Source: Lysobacterales bacterium
Lineage (GTDB): Bacteria; Pseudomonadota; Gammaproteobacteria; Xanthomonadales; SZUA-36
DNA: 17,810 nucleotides
NCBI GenBank assembly: GCA_021648045.1
Contig: JAKITM010000045.1
Span: 1-17,810, forward strand
Reading direction: 5' to 3'
Both the position numbers and the translations under genes were made by a program. The notes beneath the pieces are model-generated. The model saw nothing but the letters and a program-made list of their open reading frames with translations, did not search any database and had not been told where the DNA came from. How positions within the stretch are numbered: position 1 is the first letter of the stretch; every line of letters begins with the position of its first letter. This document shows positions 1 to 7,454 of the stretch, piece after piece.

Positions 1-89
1 AAAACTATCGCTGGAGCTTTGACTATGTTAAATGGCGTAGTGAGGGATTTGCCAATCAGGGCTTAATATTTGCAAATGGTTTTGAATAA
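1..89 (+). CDS. 3' end of an upstream tandem paralogue (secreted protein, unknown function)
   Basis: This is the last part of a gene that begins before the window. Reading from base 3 it encodes about 28 residues ending GLIFANGFE and a TAA stop at 87-89. The residues and bases nearly match the last codons of the complete gene that follows, so it is the 3' tail of another copy in a tandem array. It has no domain that can be named here. The identical C-terminal tail and the near-identical spacer after it are the support for calling it a paralogue rather than a chance open frame. Confidence 0.75.
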   Translation, partial: NYRWSFDYVKWRSEGFANQGLIFANGFE

Positions 90-308
90 CACACTCAAAT
101 AACACAGACAATACCTAAATTTAAATTGTTATAAACCTTTAACTGAACAACAATTATGAAAAAATTAAAAATAAAACTAAAAAAATTATTATCCGCAATA
201 GCCATCACATTTGTTTTCACCCTTGTGGCTAATGCACAACCTCCATTATTCGATGAGTGGGAAAGTAACATGACAACATGGGGTGATCATTGGGGCGTTT
301 ACCTGCAA
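9..308 (+). repeat. Tandem-array junction block, copy A
   Basis: This 300-bp block spans the 3' end of one paralogue, the 66-bp spacer and the 5' end of the next, including its signal peptide. It aligns without gaps to 1290-1589 at an offset of exactly 1281 bp. I count about 15 mismatches by eye, or roughly 95% identity. About half of these mismatches fall in the first twelve codons. The spacer itself differs at only three positions. Confidence 0.85.
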
Positions 309-1370
309 GAAACCTATGAGCCACCAACAAATCCTGAGATTCTAGATGAAGCGGGTGGCATTTATTATGATGCTCAACGTATTTATTTTCAAATAGCAGA
401 CTATACGGGTCAATCTGAACCTTGGAATACCTATGCTCAGGAAGCCGAGTCTATTTATAGAGTATATTTAGATGCTCGTTGGAACTATAACAACACTATT
501 CCATATTTTGTTCACGGGTGGAGACGATTTTCTCATGGAATAATGATGGATGCACAACGAACGGCTGACCCTATTTCAGTTGTTGGTGTTACAAGGTTGC
601 GTGACAATGGTGCTTATGCCTATGTACTGACCTCAAGTTCTACTTCTGGCTGGTATTACGAACGCTTATCTCGTGAAATAGCTTATATGATATCAGCCCA
701 TATAAATGCAGAAAAATTTGGGCTTCCACGTCAACAAGAAGCTCTTGCTCTTTATATTACTATGGCCATGAATCATTTAGATGAATGGATAACGGAAACC
801 TATGCTGGCCCAACCCATAGACTTTCGCCATTTATGGTGGGGCTAACAGCAGAGGCATTAATAGAATATTATGAATGGGAAGTTGAAAACGAACGCAACC
901 CTGAAGATCTGTTTGCCCATCCTGCAGTAACATATACCCCTACGCGTACCATTACCCAGGCACTACAACAGGTGGCTTATCATATGAGATATACAGCAAC
1001 AGTAGAAAGTGGAGTTAATACTGATAAGCTTATGTGGGTGGAGGATGTAGGAGGAACAAGCTATCCTTTTAATGATGAAGGCGGAACAGGGTATTCAGCC
1101 CTACGCTATGAGAGCATCAATGCTTCAATGCCGGCTCCAGACCTTAGTTTATTAATAGCACCATTATATGCATGGGTGTTTAAGCAAACAGGAGAAGTCG
1201 ACTATATCAATATAGGCGATAAACTTTGGGAAGGTGGTGTTGCATTAGGTAGTGTGGGTTGGAACACCAAAATTTACAATCAAAGCTACCGCTGGAGTTT
1301 TGACTATGTTAAATGGCGTAGCGAGGGGTTTGCCAATCAGGGCTTAATATTTGCAAATGGTTTTGAATAA
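156..1370 (+). CDS. Secreted protein of unknown function, complete tandem copy
   Basis: This encodes a 404-residue protein that I do not recognise. Residues 1-27 form a clear Sec signal peptide: a lysine-rich start, a hydrophobic core and a cleavage site after VANA. The mature part is rich in Tyr, Trp and Ala-Glu helices with regularly spaced aromatic segments. This resembles a helical alpha/alpha-toroid fold, such as those of some polysaccharide lyases and hydrolases, but that is a guess from texture and no catalytic motif was identified. The protein ends in IFANGFE. There is no lipobox and no transmembrane segment apart from the signal. No Shine-Dalgarno site is visible before the ATG, unlike most downstream genes. 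Composition is clearly more AT-rich than the metabolic genes. It sits between a partial upstream copy and a truncated downstream copy of the same family. Confidence 0.8.
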   Translation: MKKLKIKLKKLLSAIAITFVFTLVANAQPPLFDEWESNMTTWGDHWGVYLQETYEPPTNPEILDEAGGIYYDAQRIYFQIADYTGQSEPWNTYAQEAESIYRVYLDARWNYNNTIPYFVHGWRRFSHGIMMDAQRTADPISVVGVTRLRDNGAYAYVLTSSSTSGWYYERLSREIAYMISAHINAEKFGLPRQQEALALYITMAMNHLDEWITETYAGPTHRLSPFMVGLTAEALIEYYEWEVENERNPEDLFAHPAVTYTPTRTITQALQQVAYHMRYTATVESGVNTDKLMWVEDVGGTSYPFNDEGGTGYSALRYESINASMPAPDLSLLIAPLYAWVFKQTGEVDYINIGDKLWEGGVALGSVGWNTKIYNQSYRWSFDYVKWRSEGFANQGLIFANGFE

Positions 1371-1589
1371 CACACTCAAATAACACAGACAATACCTAAA
1401 TTTAAATTATTATAAACCTCTAACTGAGCAACAATTATGAAAAAATTTAAAACAAAGCTGAAAAGGCTATTATCCGCAATAGCCATCACATTTGTTTTCA
1501 CCCTTGTAGCTAATGCACAACCTCCATTATTCGATGAGTGGGAAAGCAACATGACAACATGGGGTGATCATTGGGGCGTTTACCTGCAA
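1290..1589 (+). repeat. Tandem-array junction block, copy B
   Basis: This is the second copy of the 300-bp junction block. It covers the last 27 codons of the complete paralogue, the spacer, and the first 51 codons of the truncated paralogue. After base 1589 the downstream gene lacks one codon relative to the complete copy, and similarity falls. The pattern is a conserved leader and tail with a diverged middle. Confidence 0.85.
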
Positions 1590-2066
1590 ACTTATGAGCC
1601 ACCATTAATTGGAATGTTTGAAAACAATGGCATTTATTATGATGCCCAGAGTATATATTTTAAAATAGCCGATTATACAGGTCAGGCTGAACCATGGAAT
1701 GCTCATGCTCAGGAGGCAGAGCGTATTTATAGAGTGTATTTAGATAATGCTCTCCATGAAAATGGCACTCCATGGTGGGTGCAAGGATGGCGACGGTTCT
1801 CTCATGGAATATTGATGGATGCACAGCGAACAGCTGACCCTATATCTATTGAGGGTGTTCTAAGAATGCGTGATAGAGGTGCTTATTCCAATATATTGAC
1901 CTTTGATTCTGCAACTACAGCAAGAATGTACTATGAGCGTAAATCTCGTGAAGTCGCTTATTTAATATCAGCACATATAAATGCTGAAAAATTTGGTCTT
2001 TCACGTCAGGAAGAGAGCAACCCCGAGGACAGACGCTCAATAGAAGCATTCCCGATTTTGCCATGA
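1437..2066 (+). pseudogene. Truncated third tandem copy of the secreted protein
   Basis: The 209-residue reading frame keeps the signal peptide (cleavage after residue 27) and the first half of the family. It aligns with the complete copy up to the sequence HINAEKFGL at about residue 185. It then appears to jump across an in-frame deletion matching about 150 bp of the complete copy (741-890), joining at a short GAA-rich tract to a segment resembling the family's NPED. After that it leaves the family for a foreign tail of about 11 residues and stops at a TGA. It lacks the C-terminal half and the IFANGFE ending. The 5' signals are as intact as those of the complete copy, so a short protein may still be made and exported. 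A decayed copy is the likelier reading, but a shortened functional variant cannot be excluded. Confidence 0.6.
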
Positions 2067-2282
2067 GTAAAAATCAAAGATTTCCTACATGCTGATGGGT
2101 TGATTTACCCAAAACTTGCTAGAATGGCCTACCTCTCTCTGTTGATTGTTTAGGTTGTGAATTTACATCATCGCTCATTTGAAGCCATTTTGGGAGAGGT
2201 GGACCATTCCATTAGTAGTGAAATTATTGATAACAATTTTCCCCATTTCCTAACAAAGGAGTATTATCCTCCTCTGGAATAA
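2067..2282 (+). other. In-frame coding-like remnant after the truncated copy
   Basis: The reading frame of the truncated paralogue continues past its TGA for 28 codons to a TAG at 2151-2153. It then runs another 42 codons to a TAA at 2280-2282. Both stretches look protein-like. The second, from a possible GTG at 2157, contains HHRSFEAILGEVDHS and FLTKEYYPPLE. No family is recognised and no good ribosome binding site precedes the GTG. It may be the 3' part of an unrelated gene fused to the array by a deletion and then decayed, or a small gene from 2157. The stretch also serves as the pyruvate kinase upstream region. No convincing promoter with correct spacing was found in it. Confidence 0.3.
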
Positions 2283-2318
2283 AAAGCATCTACATAATAT
2301 TTATAGGATAATAAAAGA

Positions 2319-3794
2319 ATGACACAACGAAGACGCACAAAAATCATCGCTACAGTAGGGCCGGCTTGTGAGTCGGTGGAAATGCTGTGTAATTTGATTG
2401 AGGCTGGGGTTAATGTGTTTCGTATTAATCTCTCACACGGAAGTGCAGAAGAGCAAAAGCAGCGGGCAATAAACATTCGCCAAGCATCTGCGCAAACTGG
2501 AATAGAAGTTGGTTTGCTTGCAGATTTGCGCGGGCCTAAAATTCGGATTGAAAAATTCATCAACGACAAAGTTGAGCTGCAAAGCGGTGATACATTTATT
2601 ATTGACGCTGGTGACCCCGGGCAGCTCGGGGATGAAACTCGCGTTGGTGTCAGTTATGCAGGGTTACCCGATGATGTCAGACCGGCGGATGTGTTGCTGT
2701 TAGACGATGGTTTGATCACCATGCGGGTTAAATTTGTTAAAGGTCGTCAAGTTTATTGTGAGGTGATCAATGGTGGCACACTAAGTAATCGCAAAGGCCT
2801 GAATTTATCCGGCGGTGGGCTTTCTATCCCCGGATTAGCCGAAGAAGATATTATTGATGTGCCGTTGGCGGCAGAAATGGGGGTTGATTACCTAGCGGTA
2901 TCTTTTCCTCGCAACGCCGGGGATATGCGCGAAGCTCGAACTTTGTTGCGTAAAGCCGGCAGTAAAGCTTCTGTGATTAGTAAAATCGAACGGGTAGAGG
3001 CCATCGAAAACCTTGAGAGTATTATTGATGCTTCAGATGCCGTATTAGTGGCTCGCGGTGACCTCGGGGTTGAAATTGGCGATGCGGAACTCCCAGGACT
3101 GCAGAAAAAAATCATCAGTACCTCATTAAAGCAAAACCGGGTGGTGATAACCGCGACCCAGATGCTGCAGTCGATGATCGACAACCCTGTGCCCACCCGT
3201 GCGGAAGTACTGGATATAGCCAATGCAGTAATTGATGGAAGTGATGCGGTAATGTTATCGGCGGAAACCGCTGTGGGCCATTACCCGGTGAAGGCAGTGG
3301 AAGCCATGCATAGGATATGTCTGGGAGCCGAGCGCCACCTGGCATCATTGGAAAATAATGGCAAACTCAATGTGCGTTTTGATCGTATTGATCAGGCCAT
3401 CGCCATGGCCGCAATGTTCACCGCACAAAATGTGTCGGTACAGGCAATCGTATCTTTAACCCAGTCTGGATCTACCGCTAAGTGGCTGTCACGGGTGAGT
3501 TCAGCAGTTCCCATTTTTGCCTTGTCACCCAATCAACAGAGCCGTCGCAAAATGGCCTTGTATAAAGATGTCTACCCGATCGAATTTAACTGGAAAGACA
3601 ACAGTACCAATTCAGAGATTCTTGAGCAGGCGATTCAGCGTTTGTTTTCTCTTGGTGTGCTGACTACCGGCCAGCGGGTTATTGTTACCATGGGTGAGCG
3701 ACAGGGCATAAAGGGCGGCACCAATACACTGCGTTTACTGCAGGTTAGCGATGATGGTTCGCCGGAATATCGTGAAGAGTTGGATTACTCATAA
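2319..3794 (+). CDS. pyk: Pyruvate kinase
   Basis: This cytoplasmic enzyme converts phosphoenolpyruvate and ADP to pyruvate and ATP, the last step of glycolysis. The 491-residue length is normal. Family motifs run in order: RTKIIATVGPA at the N-terminus, RINLSHG near 36-41, ADLRGPKIR near 68-76, the B domain with LLLDDG near 126-131, SKIERVEAI with catalytic Lys222, ARGDLGVE at 245-252 for the divalent metal, ITATQML near 277-283, and NAVIDGSDAVMLSAETA near 302-318. The order and wording are closest to E. coli PykA. The C-terminal domain (about 355-475) is the usual allosteric module. An AGGA site 10 bases upstream supports the ATG. It is the first gene of the metabolic run, 124 bp before the aldolase. 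Confidence 0.96.
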   Translation: MTQRRRTKIIATVGPACESVEMLCNLIEAGVNVFRINLSHGSAEEQKQRAINIRQASAQTGIEVGLLADLRGPKIRIEKFINDKVELQSGDTFIIDAGDPGQLGDETRVGVSYAGLPDDVRPADVLLLDDGLITMRVKFVKGRQVYCEVINGGTLSNRKGLNLSGGGLSIPGLAEEDIIDVPLAAEMGVDYLAVSFPRNAGDMREARTLLRKAGSKASVISKIERVEAIENLESIIDASDAVLVARGDLGVEIGDAELPGLQKKIISTSLKQNRVVITATQMLQSMIDNPVPTRAEVLDIANAVIDGSDAVMLSAETAVGHYPVKAVEAMHRICLGAERHLASLENNGKLNVRFDRIDQAIAMAAMFTAQNVSVQAIVSLTQSGSTAKWLSRVSSAVPIFALSPNQQSRRKMALYKDVYPIEFNWKDNSTNSEILEQAIQRLFSLGVLTTGQRVIVTMGERQGIKGGTNTLRLLQVSDDGSPEYREELDYS

Positions 3795-3918
3795 TTAAAC
3801 AAAGAATACTTGTTAGCCCCAATCCCCAGATAGAGGGATAGCCAAGTAAGTGAGAAAGCACTAAAATATCCCTATTCGCAGATTATTCTGATCTGCAGCG
3901 TTACTGACGAGGGATAGT
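3795..3918 (+). other. pyk-fba spacer with two small inverted repeats
   Basis: The spacer holds AGGGATA (3834-3840) paired with TATCCCT (3867-3873) across a 26-base loop. It also holds a tighter stem, GCAGAT (3878-3883) with ATCTGC (3891-3896), across seven bases. Neither is followed by a T-run, so neither is a convincing terminator. They may shape the mRNA between the two genes or be operator-like. GAGGGA at 3909-3914 is the ribosome binding site of the aldolase gene. Confidence 0.35.
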
Positions 3919-4938
3919 ATGGACATTAAAGCACTTATTTCAACCGCCCAGGCCATGGTTGCCGATGGTAAAGGTATTCTCGCAATTGATGAAAGTGGTG
4001 GTACGATAAAAAAACGCTTTGATACTATCGGCGTCGAATCTACTGCAGAAACCCGCAGAGATTATCGCGAAATGTTGTTAACCACGCCGGGTATCGGTGA
4101 GCACATTTCTGGCGCAATATTGTTCGACGAAACTTTGCGTCAATCCACCGCTGAAGGAAAATCCCTGGTCGCGGTAATGGAGTCGGCTGGTGTCATTCCG
4201 GGAATTAAAGTTGATACCGGTGCCCACCCATTAGCCGGTCACCCGGGCGAGCTGGTTACAGAAGGTCTTGACGGCTTGCGTGAACGCTTAAAGGAATATG
4301 CAGAACTCGGCGCACGGTTTGCCAAGTGGCGGGCGGTCATTAGTATTTCTGAAAGCACTCCCTCAGATGCCTGCATCAACGCTAATTGCCATGCGCTGGC
4401 TCGTTATGCCGCACTCTGCCAGGAAGCTGGGATTGTGCCTATGGTTGAGCCTGAAGTATTAATCAATGGCGACCATTCACTTGAAGACTGTTATGAAGTC
4501 ACAGAATTAGCCCTGCGCCGTTTGTTTGAACAGATGTATGACCAGAATGTGATGCTGGAAGGCGCTATTCTGAAAGCCAGTATGGTTATTTCAGGTGACG
4601 AGGCTACTGACAGAGCCAGTGTCGCCGAAGTGGCGGAAGCTACCGTTGACTGCCTGTTGCAGTCGGTTCCGGGTTCGTTAGCGGGAGTGGTCTTCCTTTC
4701 CGGTGGTCAAGGCGATGAAGAGGCTACCGCGCATCTGGATGCAATGAATAAGTTAGGAATTTTCCCCTGGCCGTTAAGCTTCTCTTACGGTCGTGCACTG
4801 CAGCATCCAACGCTGATTGAGTGGGGCGCAGACATAGTTGCGAATGTTGGTTCTGGTCAGGCTAAATTAGCGCATCGGGCGCGTATGAACGGACTGGCAA
4901 CATTGGGCCAGTATGAAAGCAGTATGGAGCCGGGTTAA
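3919..4938 (+). CDS. fba: Class I fructose-1,6-bisphosphate aldolase
   Basis: This enzyme reversibly cleaves fructose-1,6-bisphosphate to dihydroxyacetone phosphate and glyceraldehyde-3-phosphate through a Schiff base, with no metal. The 339 residues match the eukaryote-like class I family. Visible active-site residues are Asp24 in LAIDESGGT, Lys97 in GIKVD, Lys136 in AKWRAV, Glu177 in VEPEV, and Schiff-base Lys219 in LEGAILKASMV, where animal enzymes have KPN. The phosphate-binding LSGGQ loop is at 260-264 and SFSYGRALQ near 287-295. A GAGGGA site lies 4 bases before the ATG. The gene follows pyk by 124 bp and precedes maeB by 45 bp with no terminator, so cotranscription is likely. The gene product can work in either glycolytic or gluconeogenic direction. 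Confidence 0.95.
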   Translation: MDIKALISTAQAMVADGKGILAIDESGGTIKKRFDTIGVESTAETRRDYREMLLTTPGIGEHISGAILFDETLRQSTAEGKSLVAVMESAGVIPGIKVDTGAHPLAGHPGELVTEGLDGLRERLKEYAELGARFAKWRAVISISESTPSDACINANCHALARYAALCQEAGIVPMVEPEVLINGDHSLEDCYEVTELALRRLFEQMYDQNVMLEGAILKASMVISGDEATDRASVAEVAEATVDCLLQSVPGSLAGVVFLSGGQGDEEATAHLDAMNKLGIFPWPLSFSYGRALQHPTLIEWGADIVANVGSGQAKLAHRARMNGLATLGQYESSMEPG

Positions 4939-4983
4939 GTCCTGCAACAGCTAAAATAGCAGTCAGTAATGAGTTGATTTGTG

Positions 4984-7329
4984 ATGAATGAAGATAACAA
5001 GGGTATTGGAAAAACAGCTAAGCCAGCAGATGACACGGCCTTACGCGAAGCTGCCCTTGAATATCACCTCAAGCCTACGCCTGGAAAAATCCAGGTGGTG
5101 GCAACCAAGGCACTAACAACCCAAAAAGACCTAGCAATGGCCTACTCCCCCGGAGTGGCTGCTGCCTGCGAATTGATCGTAGCTGATCCTGCTGAAGTCA
5201 ATAATATGACTTCGCGCGGCAATCTTGTAGCGGTGATCACCAATGGTACTGCGGTCCTTGGGCTTGGCGATATTGGTCCGCTTGCATCCAAACCGGTGAT
5301 GGAAGGCAAAGGCGTGTTGTTTAAGAAATTTGCCGGGATTGATGTTTTCGATATTGAGATTGACGAAAAAGATCCCGAAAAATTGATTGATATTATTGCA
5401 TCACTTGAGCCTACCTTTGGCGGTATTAATCTCGAAGACATTAAAGCACCTGAGTGTTTTCGGGTAGAAACCGAGTTAATAAAGCGCATGAACATCCCGG
5501 TTTTTCATGATGACCAGCACGGCACGGCTATCATTACAGCGGCCGCAATGTTAAATGCCCTGCATCTAACGGGCAAAGCCATTGAAGACATTTCTTTGGT
5601 AGCATCCGGTGCCGGTGCAGCCGGTATTGCCTGTTTAGAGCTATTGATGGATATGGGGTTGCGGCGTGAAAATATTGTTGTTTGTGATAGCCGGGGGGTA
5701 ATTTATCACGGCCGCGATGAGGCATTGGGCGAACGCAAAGCCCTGTTCGCCCGTTCAAATGATGATCTGAAAACTTTGGCAGATGCGATTGTAGGTGCAG
5801 ATGCCTTCCTCGGTGTTTCTGTTGGTGGCTTATTGCTGCCGGAAATGGTTGCAACCATGGCGGATGCGCCGATTATTTTTGCTCTGGCAAATCCAGACCC
5901 AGAAATTCGTCCGGAAGATGCCCGTGCAGTAAAACCGGATGCTATTATCGCTACCGGTCGTTCTGATTTTCCTAATCAAGTGAATAATGTGCTGTGTTTC
6001 CCGTATTTATTCCGTGGCGCTCTGGATGTCGGCGCCACCACTATCAATAAACAAATGCAAATGGCCTGCGGCAAATCATTGGCCGCACTGGCGCGTATGG
6101 AGTCGGGCGACTTGGGTACCGCTTATGCCGGAGAAACCCTCTCTTTCGGGCCAGAATATTTAATTCCTAAACCTTTCGATCAGCGTTTGTTAGTGCATTT
6201 GGCACCGGCGGTGGCACAGGCTGCCATGGATAGCGGTGTAGCAACTCGACCGATTAAAGACATGCAGGCGTATAAAGAAAAACTCAGTCAGTTTGTTTAT
6301 CGCACCGGGTTGCTAATGAAACCGGTGTTTGATGCAGCTCGTAAAGACCCCAAGCGAGTGGTATTTGCTGAAGGTGAAGAACCGGTGGTTTTGCGCGCGG
6401 TGCAAACATTGGTGGACGATAATATGGCAATTCCGCTGCTAGTGGGCAGGCCTGCTGTAATTGAGCAACAAATCGAAAAATTGGGTTTGCGGATTCGCCA
6501 AGGTGTGGATTTTGAAATTACTAATCCGGAATCAGACCCGCGCTACGAAGATTATTGGAGAAACTACCACCGCATAATGCAGCGGCGTGGGGTATCGCTA
6601 GATACTGCGCGGGCAATAGTGCGCACACGCAGCAGTGTAATTGCCGCCTTAATGGTAGAGCGCGGTGAAGCGGATGCAGTTATTACCGGCACCGTGGGGC
6701 GCTTCCAAAGAAAGCTAGATTACATTATTGATGTGTTGGGTAAAAGCCCAGGCAATAACACGCTGGCATCGGTAGCGGTATTAAGCAGCGAGCATGGTGC
6801 TGTGTTTATCGCAGATAGCCATGTGAATGAAAATCCGGATGCAGAAACAATTGCGGATATTTGTTTAATGGCGGTGGATAAAGTTCGCCTGTTTGGAATA
6901 ACCCCGAAAGTTGCGCTAATTTCACACTCTACATTCGGTTCGCATCAGGATGAAAGTTCATCCAAGATGATCAAGGCCCTGGAGATTATTCGCCAGCGTG
7001 CCCCGAACTTAGAAGTCGATGGTGAGATGCCGGCTGATGTGGCATTATCACCGGAATATCGGCAGGTAATTTTTCCGAATAGTCGCCTTAGCGGCCGGGC
7101 AAATTTACTGATTATGCCGAACCTAGACGCAGCGCATGTTGCGGTAAACCTGACCCGAATAATGACTAACTCGGTTAGTATAGGGCCGATTCTGATGGGT
7201 AGCGCGAAACCCGCTCATGTACTTTCTCCATCGGCAACCGTCAGGCGGGTGGTAAATATGACTGCAATTGCGGTCGTGGAAGCACAACAAGTTAGTCAGG
7301 GAACCTTTGGTTTTTTGCCTGAGACTTAG
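4984..7329 (+). CDS. maeB: NADP-type malic enzyme with phosphotransacetylase-like C-terminal domain
   Basis: This enzyme oxidatively decarboxylates malate to pyruvate, making reducing power, normally NADPH in this family. The protein is about 781 residues, slightly longer than E. coli MaeB. The malic N-terminal domain shows AYSPGVAAAC, NGTAVLGLGDIG, KPVMEGK and VFHDDQHGTAI. The nucleotide-binding domain has SGAGAAGIAC near residue 210 and ALANPDPEI near 301. From about residue 430 the protein resembles phosphotransacetylase (VFAEGEEPVVLRA, MVERGEADAVITG, LIMPNLDAA). In MaeB this part is regulatory, binding acetyl-CoA, rather than catalytic. A GTG at 4981 is also in frame. ATG at 4984 is chosen as the commoner codon, but neither has a strong ribosome binding site. 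Product inhibition by acetyl-CoA would fit the pyruvate dehydrogenase genes next door. Confidence 0.95.
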   Translation: MNEDNKGIGKTAKPADDTALREAALEYHLKPTPGKIQVVATKALTTQKDLAMAYSPGVAAACELIVADPAEVNNMTSRGNLVAVITNGTAVLGLGDIGPLASKPVMEGKGVLFKKFAGIDVFDIEIDEKDPEKLIDIIASLEPTFGGINLEDIKAPECFRVETELIKRMNIPVFHDDQHGTAIITAAAMLNALHLTGKAIEDISLVASGAGAAGIACLELLMDMGLRRENIVVCDSRGVIYHGRDEALGERKALFARSNDDLKTLADAIVGADAFLGVSVGGLLLPEMVATMADAPIIFALANPDPEIRPEDARAVKPDAIIATGRSDFPNQVNNVLCFPYLFRGALDVGATTINKQMQMACGKSLAALARMESGDLGTAYAGETLSFGPEYLIPKPFDQRLLVHLAPAVAQAAMDSGVATRPIKDMQAYKEKLSQFVYRTGLLMKPVFDAARKDPKRVVFAEGEEPVVLRAVQTLVDDNMAIPLLVGRPAVIEQQIEKLGLRIRQGVDFEITNPESDPRYEDYWRNYHRIMQRRGVSLDTARAIVRTRSSVIAALMVERGEADAVITGTVGRFQRKLDYIIDVLGKSPGNNTLASVAVLSSEHGAVFIADSHVNENPDAETIADICLMAVDKVRLFGITPKVALISHSTFGSHQDESSSKMIKALEIIRQRAPNLEVDGEMPADVALSPEYRQVIFPNSRLSGRANLLIMPNLDAAHVAVNLTRIMTNSVSIGPILMGSAKPAHVLSPSATVRRVVNMTAIAVVEAQQVSQGTFGFLPET

Positions 7330-7454
7330 CGAGCCTGAACTAGTCCGGACTAAAGTCCTGCGGGTTGCCAAGAATTAATTAGGGCCAAGTAGGATCATAT
7401 TGGTTTAAACTTTATAAATAAAGGCCTTTTTAAAAGGCTGTGAAGGAGCTCTTA
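7330..7454 (+). promoter_or_regulatory. maeB-aceE spacer with palindromes, possible control region
   Basis: The spacer contains a perfect 12-bp palindrome, TAGTCCGGACTA, at 7341-7352. It overlaps a second self-complementary stretch, GGACTAAAGTCC, at 7347-7358. Further on is GTTTAAAC at 7403-7410, then AT-rich TATAAA at 7413-7418 which could be a -10 box, though no good -35 lies at the right distance. A stem GCCTTTT/AAAAGGC sits at 7424-7438. The dense symmetry suggests a regulatory site or mRNA structure before aceE. No factor can be named with confidence. Confidence 0.35.
7443..7448 (+). promoter_or_regulatory. Ribosome binding site that decides the aceE start
   Basis: AAGGAG ends six bases before the ATG at 7455. 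The frame is also open from a GTG at 7440, but that GTG overlaps the hairpin and has no site before it. The ATG is therefore the start, giving 890 residues, close to the E. coli length of 887. Confidence 0.85.

Noticed and set aside
2227..2267. TTGATA and TATTAT as a pyruvate kinase promoter
   Set aside because: The two boxes are 29 bases apart, far beyond the usable 16-18.
3834..3873. AGGGATA/TATCCCT as an intrinsic terminator after pyk
   Set aside because: The loop is 26 bases, the stem only 7, and no T-run follows.
7399..7404. ATTGGT as a PdhR operator half-site before aceE
   Set aside because: The matching ACCAAT arm at the right distance is missing, and no pdhR gene is present in the window.
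7440..7442. GTG as the start of aceE
   Set aside because: AAGGAG lies downstream of it and correctly before the ATG at 7455, and the GTG overlaps a hairpin.
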